DNA from: Prevotella sp.
Lineage (GTDB): Bacteria; Bacteroidota; Bacteroidia; Bacteroidales; Bacteroidaceae
Reading direction: 5' to 3'
Assembly: GCA_017483185.1 (NCBI GenBank)
Contig: JAFULM010000017.1
Location: 1-64,000 of the forward strand
Length of the DNA: 64,000 bases
Part shown: positions 26,601 to 35,260 of the stretch, piece by piece
Layout: each line of letters begins with the position of its first letter
Position numbering within the stretch: the stretch's first letter is position 1
Notes under the pieces: generated by a model
Database searches by the model: none
What the model was told of the DNA's origin: nothing
What the model saw: the letters and a program-made list of their open reading frames with translations, nothing else
Position numbers and translations under genes: made by a program

Positions 26601-27521
26601 GTTCTCGCCTTCCAAGACTGCCACAGTGAGACTGCCATACGTCAACACATGGAGGAAAGCGTCCGCGAGGCGGAAAAACTGTTGTCGCCGGAAGAGAAAA
26701 GCGAAGACGACTCCATCGAGCAGAAACCGGAACAGCAAGACATGACCGGATACCGGATACTGATTGTGGATGACAACGAGGATATGCTGAAAATGCTGCA
26801 TGACTTGCTCGCCAAGACGTTCTCCGTGTCAACCGCGAAAAACGGGACAGAAGCCATATCGCTGCTCAATGAAGTACAGCCAGACTTGATTGTCTGCGAT
26901 GTGATGATGCCGAAAATGGATGGATTTGAGTTCACACGGCGTGTCCGGTCTGACTTTAACGTCTCACATATACCCGTAATCTTACTGACGGCAACTGTCA
27001 GTGACGAGGCAAGGCTGAAAGGTATTGAAATGGGAGCGGACGCATACATCACCAAACCGTTCAGCAAGAGCTATCTCATGGCACGCATCGTGAGACTCAT
27101 CGACCAACGGCAGAAGCTGCAACGCAAATACGCAAAAGAGCCTACGCCGACAACACCGTTCATCTCTGCCACCGAACGCGACAAGCAGTTCATCGACAGA
27201 GTGAACGAAATCATCAACCAGAACATCAGCAACTTCGACTTCAAGATTGACGACTATGCCGCAGAGTTCCATGTCGGCCGAACGACATTCTTCGCCAAGA
27301 CAAAGTCCATCATCGGATATACGCCGTATGAATATGTGCGCATGACAAGGATGAAACGTGCGGCGGAAATGTTGCGGACCACAGACATGAACGTCTCGGA
27401 GATATGCTACAAGGTCGGTATCAATGACCCTTACTCTTTTTCACGCAGTTTCAAACAGACATTCGGCAAGTCACCCACACAATACAGAAAGGATATCTGC
27501 GAAAAAAGCGGCAAGCAATAA
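23694..27521 (+). CDS. hybrid two-component system regulator lacking a recognisable ATPase domain
   Basis: The 1275-residue protein starts with a signal or anchor (MNLFFRILLIGLCLNIPELT). A periplasmic sensor follows, made of repeated propeller motifs such as DSQGFMWFGTSNGL, DRAGDIWVSTIDHG and DDKGRLWVATYGGG, then a Y_Y_Y-type beta domain and one membrane helix (about 873-890). In the cytoplasm it has a HisKA H-box, VSHDLRTPLT, with His921. It then has a receiver domain beginning near residue 1019 with Asp1069 in CDVMMPKMDG, and a C-terminal AraC-type helix-turn-helix. Only about 98 residues separate the H-box from the receiver, and no N, G1 or G2 box is visible, so the HATPase domain appears absent. 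Proteins of this class control nearby carbohydrate loci; here the target is likely the pectin genes at 27.5-52 kb. Confidence 0.88.
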   Translation: MNLFFRILLIGLCLNIPELTQAAEKLSITNYTVHDGLSQNTVRSMMLDSQGFMWFGTSNGLNRYDGHHFHIIQTSDGGNALDRRFNYIMQDSFGYIWLLTQSGNCYCYDPTTEKIRNCVGNSEKSRFRNMLVTNDGNVWLWGDNGCAMISRKKDNSFRMWRPKQTALASGKVKRVYEDNRHGIWIATDGGLFRMNGGKAVLVDKRVYNISESKGILYFVSNDRILIYDTNKGVFAPPAMLPRHHVVKQTQQSLLPEQNLLLVFTGQTILYYDMRNRTWAKDAQAIEKRLFGGNTPEKAYPIFYGDGEACIANYTGNIRIYNKESHSFDIVPVVENAGKMVTERYRILQYDKDNYWITSQHNGITHYNQKQRSIQRYNTTNQLPSNDIRGIIKDRAGDIWVSTIDHGVLHIRQGYRYYQRISPMPAADKSLNNIRTTFVDRDGRWWLGTKSDVKLVYVTGPDRQTPEHILELPGGSAYCITELTSGEKLIGTKPGGIYRVSTDGSEIKEHIQLSAADKKAANNVYQMVIDDKGRLWVATYGGGVFMLTEKDGKFIIRNHFTFDHTSYNMVRCIVHDRKGNIWIGTSDGIIRFDADKILKDKKAYTQIPIKQTDNGDDTDVDVKALLFDRNGTLWVGTSGLGIYYADMNRIKDGKIEFKHLGTTSQSHNVIIQALTEDRKGNVWATAEDYVIRINNDYRKDPNNSYYILPTNDAPIYNETAAITTPDGKVLFGSNNGIYLVDTSLQTENRHPHVLLSALKIQGEYVYPGAGSPLKKSITLTDEIHLTHLQNTLTLEFAMDDYRSFDSNGYYYCFEKDGNTATSWMQTGQSNEITFHNLQPGRYCLRVKSDVDSPASSERTLTIVILPPWWRTWWAYLIYVILFTAAGYISYRHAKNIMRMRAENAAERSLSEYKMKFFSRVSHDLRTPLTIIQGSLESLPQNEEHTQFILSKSQVAMLNRNADRLLTLIDKVLAFQDCHSETAIRQHMEESVREAEKLLSPEEKSEDDSIEQKPEQQDMTGYRILIVDDNEDMLKMLHDLLAKTFSVSTAKNGTEAISLLNEVQPDLIVCDVMMPKMDGFEFTRRVRSDFNVSHIPVILLTATVSDEARLKGIEMGADAYITKPFSKSYLMARIVRLIDQRQKLQRKYAKEPTPTTPFISATERDKQFIDRVNEIINQNISNFDFKIDDYAAEFHVGRTTFFAKTKSIIGYTPYEYVRMTRMKRAAEMLRTTDMNVSEICYKVGINDPYSFSRSFKQTFGKSPTQYRKDICEKSGKQ

Positions 27522-27535
27522 ACATTGCTTGCCGC
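27508..27535 (-). terminator. intrinsic terminator for the minus-strand GH2 gene, overlapping the regulator stop codon
   Basis: Perfect 11-bp arms (27508-27518 and 27525-27535) flank a 6-base loop. On the minus strand the hairpin is followed at once by TTTTTTCGC, the classic U-run of a factor-independent terminator. The left arm includes the last codons of the regulator gene, and the loop contains most of its TAA stop. Confidence 0.8.
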
Positions 27536-27568
27536 CTATCCTGAAAACTTTTATCTACAATAATACTA

Positions 27569-30487
27569 CTAATTTTTCCTTATTATGAAATGCCCGCAGA
27601 ACGCGGGATCAGCTTCTTCCGTACCGAGTGACGGGAACGAAGAGTCGGCCCGTCGGCCTTTCTCCGGTCTTGCCGCCACTCCCATGAGCAGACGGACTGT
27701 CTTGCCGTCAACCTCCAGATAGCCGTCATGGTCAATGTGATAGCCGTTGGTCTCAACCCATGACATCCGCTTCGTCCCGAACACATTGTCTCCTGGATAT
27801 CCGCCACCGGCGTCGAGCCCGTCGCTATAACTCCACACGCCCTCAAGTCCGGCTCTGAACTTGTTCGGATAGCAGTCCGACGGACCGAGGCCACGCCATT
27901 TCAGGTCACTCAGGTTTCCGGGGAACGTCAGTTCCACGCCGGCGATTGGGACTCGGGGCACACTCAAAACTGCTTTAATGCGGTAGTCAACACGTGTTCC
28001 CGCCTCTGTTTCCGTTACCGAATATTCAAAATCAACGGTATTGTCCTTGTTATATTCATAGACAACATGTGTCGGCGACAGCTCCCTGACCGTAAATTTC
28101 CCGATGTCTGGCATATTTCGGACAAGTTTCTTGCCCACAACCGATTCCTCACTGACGTCAGGCTTGCGCCACACCACAGGCTTGATGGACGACAGGATGT
28201 TTTCCACCTTACGGCTGTCAAAGGCTTTCCTCCGGCCGCGTCCGTCCTTTTCGTCTGCCTCCACATCTATATATAGAGAGCGTCTGCCGAGTTCCTGTCC
28301 CTTATTGTCACGGAAAGTCAGATGCAGATAGGCTCCTTTTTCTACATCCTTTTTCAGCGGGACATGGATATACGCCGTCTTATGCGGAGCGGCGGATGCT
28401 GACAGAGACTTCCCCGCAGCATTTTCCGTAGCCAGCTTTCCGACGGCATCATATAGTTTCCAGTCAATTCTGACGGAACCCATATCCGTGAAGTCGTAGG
28501 CATTGTATAGCTCCACGGCAATCTGTCTGTCCCCGTTGCGGACCTTCACCGTATCAAGCAACGGATATACCGGCATATATGTGGCACGAGTCTCCTCCCA
28601 GTCACGTCCCTGACGGCGATAGGAATCGACAATGCCGTCCCATCCGGCACTACTTATCCGCAGGTATTCATCCCCACGGGTCATAACGTTTTTCTTTCCA
28701 TTCGTCAACGGAGCCGGCAGCTTCAGTCCCTGGTCCTGCCACATCCAGATGGCGGCACCCGCCCCCGCCGTGTTGTCGGCAAAAGCCCGCCAGCGTTGGT
28801 TCAGCCCGCCCATACCATGAGTACCGAAGGCATGGGTATATTCCGTCGAGATGACCGGCCGGTTGGCCTGTTTTATAAGAGAATCACATTCCGCCGGCTG
28901 CCAATAATGAACTGACAGAATGTCTATGTCATCCTCCGGCAGCCAATTCTCATAACGCCACGGTATCAGTCTCGGGCGTGTCGGGTCAAGGGCCTTCGTC
29001 ACACGTGCTGCTGCTTGATGAAGGGCTGTGAAAGCATCTTCGTTGCCCACCGTCCAGCATATCACTGAAGGACGGTTGAGATCACGTGTCACAGTCTCAT
29101 AGACACGCTGCAACACCGCACCGTTGTTGGCAGGGTCGTACATCTGCACGCCGGCACCGCCGAGATTTATCTCTTCCGAGCAGTACATACCGATAGAGTC
29201 ACACAGATGCATGAACTCTTCGTCATGCGGATAGTGGCAAAGGCGCAGGTAGTTTATGTTCGTGCGCTTCATCTGCTCCAGATCCTTGATCCACATCTCC
29301 CGTGTCTGCGCCCGTCCCACGGTAGGATATTCATTATGATAGTTCACTCCCCGCAACTTCACAGGCTGACCGTTGACACACAGGGCTGGTTGTCCTGCGG
29401 CGTTCTTCGTTGATATTTCCCTCAGACCGATTTTGTCCTGCCATGTCATGAGAGGCTTTTCCGCCCACACTTCCTCGTCCGCCCCTTTCTTATAGATATC
29501 GGCCACGTCACCGTCAGCGAGAGCGTCTTCGGCAATTCCACCCTGCAATTGGCTGACCCCGTTGAGCTTCGCCCCTTTCGGGATATACAGGCTGACAGAA
29601 AGAGTGTACAGCTCTGGAGTCTCCGCGTTCCAAAGACGCGGGTTTCTGACGTCCTGCATGAAGTCCGACTGCCGGCCCGTCTGTACATGAGCCGGCACCG
29701 TCACCTCTCCGGCGGCCACCTCCCGGCCGTCTCCATCCGTCAGTCTCGCGCGCAACTGATAACTGCATCCCGGCGAAGGATAGTTTCCGGGGCGCGAAGA
29801 TTTCTGCACGTCACTGACAAAGACACGTGCCGTCAGCCGGCCGGCGCCGTCCTTACCTCCGTTCATTCGGTAGTCAGTCTGCACATGGTCAATCCACAGC
29901 AGTTTCGGAAAAGACTCCAACGACACGGAGCGGTATATACCTCCCAGCGTCCAATCGTCACACGTGTCAAACTTATATGTCGGTGTGACCTGCCTTACGC
30001 GCACCGAAAGACGGTTCATGCCGCCGTCAGTCCTCACCTTATCGGTCACGTTGAATGAGAACGACGTGTAACCGCTGTCATGACGGCCCAGATATTTTCC
30101 GTTCAGCCAGACCTCCGCCGACTGCCACACGCCACCGAAACGGAGCATCCAGCGCTGTCCTCCGGCAGCCACGTCGGCATCTTCATCTGCCGGCAACGTG
30201 AAATCCTTGACATAGAAGCCTTCACTCGCCGCATTATCCTTAAATCCGCGGTAGACAGGTTCCTCATAGCCCAGCACCGCCCAGTTGGACGGAACCGGCA
30301 CATCGTCCCATCTGCCACCTGCCGCCACCGTTCCCGGTCCGGCTTTCCAAAAGTCCCTCATAGCCTCGGCGGCGGCAGAGTCTTTCGCGTATGCGAATCT
30401 CCATGTTCCGTCAAGACATACTTTCCGTCCGGCAAATCCACATTGCGGGAGCAGAAAGCCCAATAGCAAAAATATTATCTTCTTCAT
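27569..30487 (-). CDS. GH2 family beta-galactosidase, secreted
   Basis: The chosen start yields 972 residues with the signal MKKIIFLLLGFLLPQCGFAG; the frame extends 16 codons upstream without a better start. The protein has the GH2 order. It has a jelly-roll sugar-binding domain (PVPSNWAVLGYEEPVYRGF), immunoglobulin-like domains, then a TIM barrel with the acid/base Glu in WTVGNED and the nucleophile Glu in ISTEYTHAFGTHGMGG. A LacZ-like C-terminal beta-sandwich follows, with GPSDCYPNKF. It would remove beta-galactose from rhamnogalacturonan-I side chains, which is inferred from context. It follows the PL11 gene on the same strand with a 61-base gap, and a strong terminator ends the transcript. 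Confidence 0.88.
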   Translation of the reverse strand: MKKIIFLLLGFLLPQCGFAGRKVCLDGTWRFAYAKDSAAAEAMRDFWKAGPGTVAAGGRWDDVPVPSNWAVLGYEEPVYRGFKDNAASEGFYVKDFTLPADEDADVAAGGQRWMLRFGGVWQSAEVWLNGKYLGRHDSGYTSFSFNVTDKVRTDGGMNRLSVRVRQVTPTYKFDTCDDWTLGGIYRSVSLESFPKLLWIDHVQTDYRMNGGKDGAGRLTARVFVSDVQKSSRPGNYPSPGCSYQLRARLTDGDGREVAAGEVTVPAHVQTGRQSDFMQDVRNPRLWNAETPELYTLSVSLYIPKGAKLNGVSQLQGGIAEDALADGDVADIYKKGADEEVWAEKPLMTWQDKIGLREISTKNAAGQPALCVNGQPVKLRGVNYHNEYPTVGRAQTREMWIKDLEQMKRTNINYLRLCHYPHDEEFMHLCDSIGMYCSEEINLGGAGVQMYDPANNGAVLQRVYETVTRDLNRPSVICWTVGNEDAFTALHQAAARVTKALDPTRPRLIPWRYENWLPEDDIDILSVHYWQPAECDSLIKQANRPVISTEYTHAFGTHGMGGLNQRWRAFADNTAGAGAAIWMWQDQGLKLPAPLTNGKKNVMTRGDEYLRISSAGWDGIVDSYRRQGRDWEETRATYMPVYPLLDTVKVRNGDRQIAVELYNAYDFTDMGSVRIDWKLYDAVGKLATENAAGKSLSASAAPHKTAYIHVPLKKDVEKGAYLHLTFRDNKGQELGRRSLYIDVEADEKDGRGRRKAFDSRKVENILSSIKPVVWRKPDVSEESVVGKKLVRNMPDIGKFTVRELSPTHVVYEYNKDNTVDFEYSVTETEAGTRVDYRIKAVLSVPRVPIAGVELTFPGNLSDLKWRGLGPSDCYPNKFRAGLEGVWSYSDGLDAGGGYPGDNVFGTKRMSWVETNGYHIDHDGYLEVDGKTVRLLMGVAARPEKGRRADSSFPSLGTEEADPAFCGHFIIRKN

Positions 30488-30548
30488 AGTTACAATAGTT
30501 GTTCTTAACAATCTTTTTTCCTTAAAGGAACCCAAAACTTATTCCTTT

Positions 30549-32510
30549 CTATTTCTTCCAGGCCAGCTTGTCCACTCCCGCGCCGAGCCAGAAGCTCAGA
30601 TGCGGCGGCTGGTTGTAGCCCACATTCTGCCATACGACCGACATCCTGTACTGCGGGTCCTGCATCAGCGTATAGACACGGTGGTCCGTAGGGATTGTCG
30701 TACTGTATAGCCGCAGCTTCGACGGGTCTCCCGAGACCTCCATGAGCAGTTCCTCACGCCAGTCGCCCAAAATGTCCGCCTGACAGCACGGCGTCGATTT
30801 CGTGCCGTTGCTCTTCTGCGTACCATCCAGTTTGCGTATCACCTTGGCCGCACTGCCGTTCCATTTGTAAATCCTTGTCCCGTCATTTATCTCGTCCTGC
30901 AGGTCTCCGTCCCAATAACAACGGAAACTTGCCGGCGGGCGTGCCTGAGATATCATCTCCCCTTTACAGCTGTAAGTCCCGGGAGCCCCCACGCTCCACA
31001 TCTCATATCCCGGATAGCGCGGGTCTATGTCCGCGGCCAGTCCGCGTCCGTTGTCTCCGGCTGTCGGTTTGCCCCAGATTATCTCGCCCGTCCTTGCGTC
31101 ATGCAGTTCAAAGCCGTAGACGGCCACCTTCGCTTTTTCCTCATGCACCTCCCAGACTTGCAGTCCGTCCCTGTCAGGGTCCATCTTGCCGAGGTGCATG
31201 GCGTCTCCGTGCCCCAGACCGGTGTTGTACATCGGAGTGCCGTCATTGTCAACAGCTGCCGAGCCCCATATTATCTCGTCACAACCGTCACCGTCGACGT
31301 CGCCGACCGACAGATTGTGGTTGCCACCGCCGAAGATTCCTTCTCCCTCCTTGTCCGACACGAGCAGCCAGCGTCTTGTCAGCTTGCGTCCGTCAAAATC
31401 AAACGCCGCCATAGCCGCCTTACGATAGTATCCTCTCGACATCACTATCGACGGATGCAGTCCGTCGAGATATGCCGCACAGGCAAGAAAGCGATCAACC
31501 CTGTTTCCCGTCCTGTCGCCCCAGTCCTCCGCGTTGCCGCGTTCCGGTTCGTAGGTGCATGAGGTTATCTGCCGTCCCGTCACACCCTCGAACACCGTCA
31601 GATATTCCGGCGACGTGAGGTTCTGACCGCAGCGGTGATACTTCGAGTGCTCGGCCAGCGGCGTCATGTAGTCGTCCGTCACCTTGTCACTGCCCATGAG
31701 CACCGGTTTCCCCTGTCCGTCGATGGTTCCGGGGCAAGTGCGCATGACAACCTCGGCCCGTCCGTCGCCGTCAAAGTCGTAGCAGAGAAACTGCGTATAG
31801 TGGGAGCCGGCCCTCACGTTCCGTCCCATGTCTATCCTCCACATCAGCCGCGAGACATTCTCCGCCTTGCTGCCGGTGTACGCCCAGTCCACCTTGTAGG
31901 CGTCAATATAGCATATTCCGGAAAATCCCGGCTGGGCGTTGTCTTTCTGGTTGGACGGTTTCCATTTCAGTATCACCTCATACTCACCGTCGCCGTCGAG
32001 ATCGGCAAATGACGCTTCGCATGGGGTATATTCATACAGTTCCCCCTCCGGGGCATCCGTGACGGTCTTCCGGTCCACGGCCACCGTGGGCGGTGTCACT
32101 CCTCCGGCGGGACGCTCCACCGGAAACTCCAGATAGTCATCCGGCCACGGCCATGACTCAGGCGAAGTCTCCGCCTCCTTTCCGTTCATGACTTTCCTGA
32201 CCTGATAGCGGCTGTCGGGGCGTCCGCTTTTGTCGGTGAAGCTCGTCGGTTCCTTGTCAGACACCTTTCTGATGAGTTTCCCGTCGCGATAGACATGCCA
32301 TGAGGCGGTCTTCTCGTCCACCTTCACACGCCAGGAGACAAAGACTCCCTTGCTCTCCGGCAGCGTCATGGCCACGAGCCCACGGCCGAGCTTCTCTTCC
32401 TGACGCTGCTTCACGCCACCGGCAGAGACTTCCGCCGGAATACAGCAGGCGAGCGCGACGGCGGCAAGAAGTGTTGAAAGGGTTTTATTCCTCATCCTCA
32501 CTGTCATCAC
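30549..32510 (-). CDS. rhamnogalacturonan lyase, PL11 family
   Basis: The 653-residue protein has a signal peptide (starting at Met1 or, less likely, Met6 at 32495) ending VSAGG. The PL11 beta-propeller follows. It has the N-terminal LGRGLVAMTLPESKGVFVSWR segment and repeated calcium-type loops such as DLDGDGEYEVILKW, DFDGDGRAEVVMRT and DVDGDGCDEIIWG, then DPRYPGYEMWSVG and DWREELLMEV. PL11 enzymes cleave the rhamnose-galacturonate backbone of rhamnogalacturonan-I by beta-elimination. The start overlaps the end of a small acidic peptide gene by up to 26 bases, and GH2 follows, so the three probably form an operon. No C-terminal sorting tail is present, unlike the second PL11. Confidence 0.92.
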   Translation of the reverse strand: MMTVRMRNKTLSTLLAAVALACCIPAEVSAGGVKQRQEEKLGRGLVAMTLPESKGVFVSWRVKVDEKTASWHVYRDGKLIRKVSDKEPTSFTDKSGRPDSRYQVRKVMNGKEAETSPESWPWPDDYLEFPVERPAGGVTPPTVAVDRKTVTDAPEGELYEYTPCEASFADLDGDGEYEVILKWKPSNQKDNAQPGFSGICYIDAYKVDWAYTGSKAENVSRLMWRIDMGRNVRAGSHYTQFLCYDFDGDGRAEVVMRTCPGTIDGQGKPVLMGSDKVTDDYMTPLAEHSKYHRCGQNLTSPEYLTVFEGVTGRQITSCTYEPERGNAEDWGDRTGNRVDRFLACAAYLDGLHPSIVMSRGYYRKAAMAAFDFDGRKLTRRWLLVSDKEGEGIFGGGNHNLSVGDVDGDGCDEIIWGSAAVDNDGTPMYNTGLGHGDAMHLGKMDPDRDGLQVWEVHEEKAKVAVYGFELHDARTGEIIWGKPTAGDNGRGLAADIDPRYPGYEMWSVGAPGTYSCKGEMISQARPPASFRCYWDGDLQDEINDGTRIYKWNGSAAKVIRKLDGTQKSNGTKSTPCCQADILGDWREELLMEVSGDPSKLRLYSTTIPTDHRVYTLMQDPQYRMSVVWQNVGYNQPPHLSFWLGAGVDKLAWKK

Positions 32511-32688
32511 CGTCCCACACTGATGTAAATCTGCGGCTATTCAGTTTTATGCCGTCACCGCCTCTGCCGTCAGTCGGTCTGTCGAAGATGTCGAGCTCTT
32601 GGCGGCCGTCGCTGGCGGCAAGGATGGCCTGACATCCGTCAAGTTCCACCAGCTCTATTTTCGGAGTAATATATGTTTTCTTTGCCAT
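32485..32688 (-). CDS. small acidic peptide of unknown function
   Basis: The 67-residue product begins MAKKTYITPKIELVELDGCQ and continues through ILAAS to an Asp/Glu-rich end containing SVWDGDDSEDEE. It has no signal peptide, no membrane helix and a single Cys. I recall small unannotated Prevotella peptides with the same plan (a basic start, a YITPxIExVEL-like segment, AAS in the middle, a Trp-Asp-rich acidic end), but I cannot name a function. Its stop overlaps the start of the PL11 gene, which supports real translation and coupling. A hairpin at 32719-32757 separates it from the upstream 604-residue gene. Confidence 0.65.
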   Translation of the reverse strand: MAKKTYITPKIELVELDGCQAILAASDGRQELDIFDRPTDGRGGDGIKLNSRRFTSVWDGDDSEDEE

Positions 32689-32718
32689 AGATATATAATA
32701 TTGGTTGTTTCACAATAA

Positions 32719-32757
32719 GCCGCGGACCTCCCCGACATGTGCGGGGAAGCCCGCGGC
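32719..32757 (-). terminator. hairpin after the 604-residue secreted protein gene
   Basis: GCCGCGG (719-725) pairs with CCGCGGC (751-757), and CCCCG (730-734) pairs with CGGGG (742-746), all within 32719-32757. On the minus strand TTATTGTG follows. It lies between the stop of the 604-residue gene and the start of the small peptide gene, so it would at least partly isolate the downstream operon. Confidence 0.6.
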
Positions 32758-32769
32758 GGTCGATCTACA

Positions 32770-34584
32770 CTACTTAATGATATATTTCTTTCCGTTCTTT
32801 ATGATGATTCCTGTGCCTCTCACCGTCCGGCGTCCGCTCAGGTCGTAGATTTCACCGTTCTGTATCCGCCGTTCCGCGGCCTTCACGTCCTTTATGCCGT
32901 CGGTTCCGCCGAACGAAATCTTCAGGGCCTTTGCCGGAGAAGCGCTCTCAGGCACGTTCAGATAGCATTTGCCGACAAGAGCATCTGCCTCGCCCGCATA
33001 GATGAAGAATCCTGTCGTCACCGGGTCGGCGTTGGTGTCCGAGGCCAGCACATAGTTTGTTCCCGTTGCGGTCAGCACATCGTCGGCTGAGCCGACGCCG
33101 ATGAGCATGTTTCCGTCGAGGGTGACATTCTCCTGCGTATAGTAAGTGACTGTGATGTCATCGTCCATATTCTCAGCCTTGAATATGATGCCTTCACCGG
33201 CCGCGATGACCGAGCCAGCGGCTATTTCCGTCAGTTCGGCTGTCTCACCCGTGACTTTTCCCACATAGTATGCTTTCGCTCCCTCAAAGGCGAAGGCTTT
33301 CGTATCAGAAAAGGCCGTATAGCCATTATACCCGGCTTTCACTGAGATTGCGGGAACAACGTCCTCGCCCTCAACCTTTATGCTGAGTATGGACGTTCCC
33401 GTGGCAAACTGGAACGACTGTGTTCCGTCGGCCGTAGCCGTATATACAGTCGTGAGCGCCTCCACCGTACGGTCCTTGCCGCCATATTTGAAAGTATATG
33501 CCGTCGTTTCGGAAGAAGACTGCTCCACACATTGCGTGTAGCTCTTCAGCTGCGGCAGCGTGCTTGACACGATTGTCACCTTCTGGCCCGCCTTGACCTC
33601 CACGGCGACATTGTTGTTTCCCGCACTGCGCTTTGCGATAAGTCCGGCACTGTATGCCGAGCTGGAATAAGACAGGCCCAGCTGGAAATCCTTGTTCGGA
33701 TATACCGAGAAGACCTGAGGCAGGCTGAACGGGGCCGTGATGTGATAGAACTGCAGGTTTGACACGGTGTTGTCGTCATTGAGATAGTCCTGCTTTCCGG
33801 CGTTCTCGTATGTGATGTCAGTGCTTGACCAGCCGTTGCTTGCGCCGGACTCGTCGCGCTTTTCCTCTGCGAATTTGGCAAAGTCCATCTCAAACACGGT
33901 GACGATCTTCTTCCCTTCCGGCTTACACTCGGAGTTGTTGATGGCAAAAGCTATCTCACGGACCTGACGGTTTGATCCGTCCGTCGACTCGACCCCGACA
34001 ATATATGTCTTCGCCGGCGAAAGTCCCGTTATGGACGCGACGAATGTGGTGGCGTCACCCTTGCTCTCAGCTATCGGGTTTTCCGTATCTATCGTTCCGT
34101 CGCTCTTCAGCTCGTATGCCACAAGCGTGGAATACTTAGTCTCTGCGAAAAGCGCACTCACTGCGGTACAGTTTGTCACCCTCACCGATATCTTACGGTC
34201 TGCGGTTCCGCCATTGACTGTAGCCACGGGAGCCGAACCGCCTTCCATCCAATAGTCTGAGCCTTTGAACGGCGAGCCTTCCGGTGCTGTCCATGTCGTG
34301 GCCGACGCACGGCCGCAGGTCGACACACACCATCCGTTTATTGCAGTCTTTGAGTCAGAGAGTGCCATTGGGTTGAGCACGACATAGTCGTCGGTCACGG
34401 AATACTGGTTTTTATCGGAACGGCTTGTGTTGTAGTTTCCTTCCGGCAGGACCGTAGCCGCCGAACACAGATCAAGAGTTGATTCCGGCACAGAGAAGTC
34501 TTCATGTGCCATCACGTTGGTTGCTCCGCCAAATGCCATTATGGCGACGAGGAGCGCTGATGTCAGGTTAGTTGTTCTTTTCAT
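32770..34584 (-). CDS. secreted multi-domain beta-rich protein with type IX-like sorting tail
   Basis: The 604-residue protein has a signal peptide ending NVMAHE (about residue 27). Two or three beta-sandwich-like segments follow. One includes SVRVTNCTAVSALF and TYIVGVESTDGSNRQVREIAFAI, and another includes FYHITAPFSLPQVFSVYP. I recognise no catalytic motif. The end, IYDLSGRRTVRGTGIIIKNG with a short basic finish, matches tails seen on Prevotella extracellular proteins and resembles the second PL11 tail at 36020. A carbohydrate-binding or surface-scaffold role within the pectin locus is likely, but I cannot assign one. Upstream on the minus strand, CATCTTTG at 34621-34628 is one base off the -7 consensus. 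Confidence 0.68.
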   Translation of the reverse strand: MKRTTNLTSALLVAIMAFGGATNVMAHEDFSVPESTLDLCSAATVLPEGNYNTSRSDKNQYSVTDDYVVLNPMALSDSKTAINGWCVSTCGRASATTWTAPEGSPFKGSDYWMEGGSAPVATVNGGTADRKISVRVTNCTAVSALFAETKYSTLVAYELKSDGTIDTENPIAESKGDATTFVASITGLSPAKTYIVGVESTDGSNRQVREIAFAINNSECKPEGKKIVTVFEMDFAKFAEEKRDESGASNGWSSTDITYENAGKQDYLNDDNTVSNLQFYHITAPFSLPQVFSVYPNKDFQLGLSYSSSAYSAGLIAKRSAGNNNVAVEVKAGQKVTIVSSTLPQLKSYTQCVEQSSSETTAYTFKYGGKDRTVEALTTVYTATADGTQSFQFATGTSILSIKVEGEDVVPAISVKAGYNGYTAFSDTKAFAFEGAKAYYVGKVTGETAELTEIAAGSVIAAGEGIIFKAENMDDDITVTYYTQENVTLDGNMLIGVGSADDVLTATGTNYVLASDTNADPVTTGFFIYAGEADALVGKCYLNVPESASPAKALKISFGGTDGIKDVKAAERRIQNGEIYDLSGRRTVRGTGIIIKNGKKYIIK

Positions 34585-34810
34585 GTTCTTTTGTTTTTAT
34601 AGTTATTGACAATTGTTGCGCAAAGATGGAGATGGCGTCGTTTCGGAGCCTTTTCCCACGTACAAAATTAACAGCAATGCCTCTGAATGGGATGTAATTC
34701 AGTTCAAATACCTGTAATACAATTTACGGATGCCCTTTTATGACTGTTTTTGAACCCCCGATACAAGCCATGACGCCGCAGGATGTTCATGAGAACGCCG
34801 CGACGGCTGC

Positions 34811-35037
34811 TCTCCGCACACATCTTTGTCGCAGCTGTTATACATATTATGTGTCCACAAGTAGGGTCGCGACCCGTCGCGACCGCCCCTTGCCAACTGA
34901 TACAACACGTTCGGTTGGCATATATGCGCGTTCCGTCAGGCGATTGATTATGTGCCCACGAGGCGGTCACGACGGGTCGCGACCCTACTTGTGGGTGATG
35001 CATAGTATGTATGAACTGCGACAAAGATGTGTGCAGA
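34811..35037. repeat. palindromic element family 2, copy 2, with extended arms
   Basis: Outer arms of about 70 bp pair imperfectly (left CGCACACATCTTTGTCGCAG, right CTGCGACAAAGATGTGTGCA). They carry inner arms with GTAGGGTCGCGACC. The spacer shares long blocks with copy 1 at 1881-2022, including TCAGGCGATTGATTATGTGC. Confidence 0.8.
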
Positions 35038-35260
35038 GGGCAAGCTAAGTGACGGATGACCGGAATTGGATTAAAGAAAGTGAGGCCGTTCATAGATACA
35101 CCCACTCTATATTTACATCAGCGGAACTCAACTTGCGTTATAAATTTTCTTACAAAATCCTGTTCGGAAAATCTTTCGTTTTTGCTCATTTTCGGGCCAT
35201 TTTGGCATCTGTCGCGGTGATTTCCGGCTCGTTTTTTCATCCGAATTGATGGCGTTGGAG

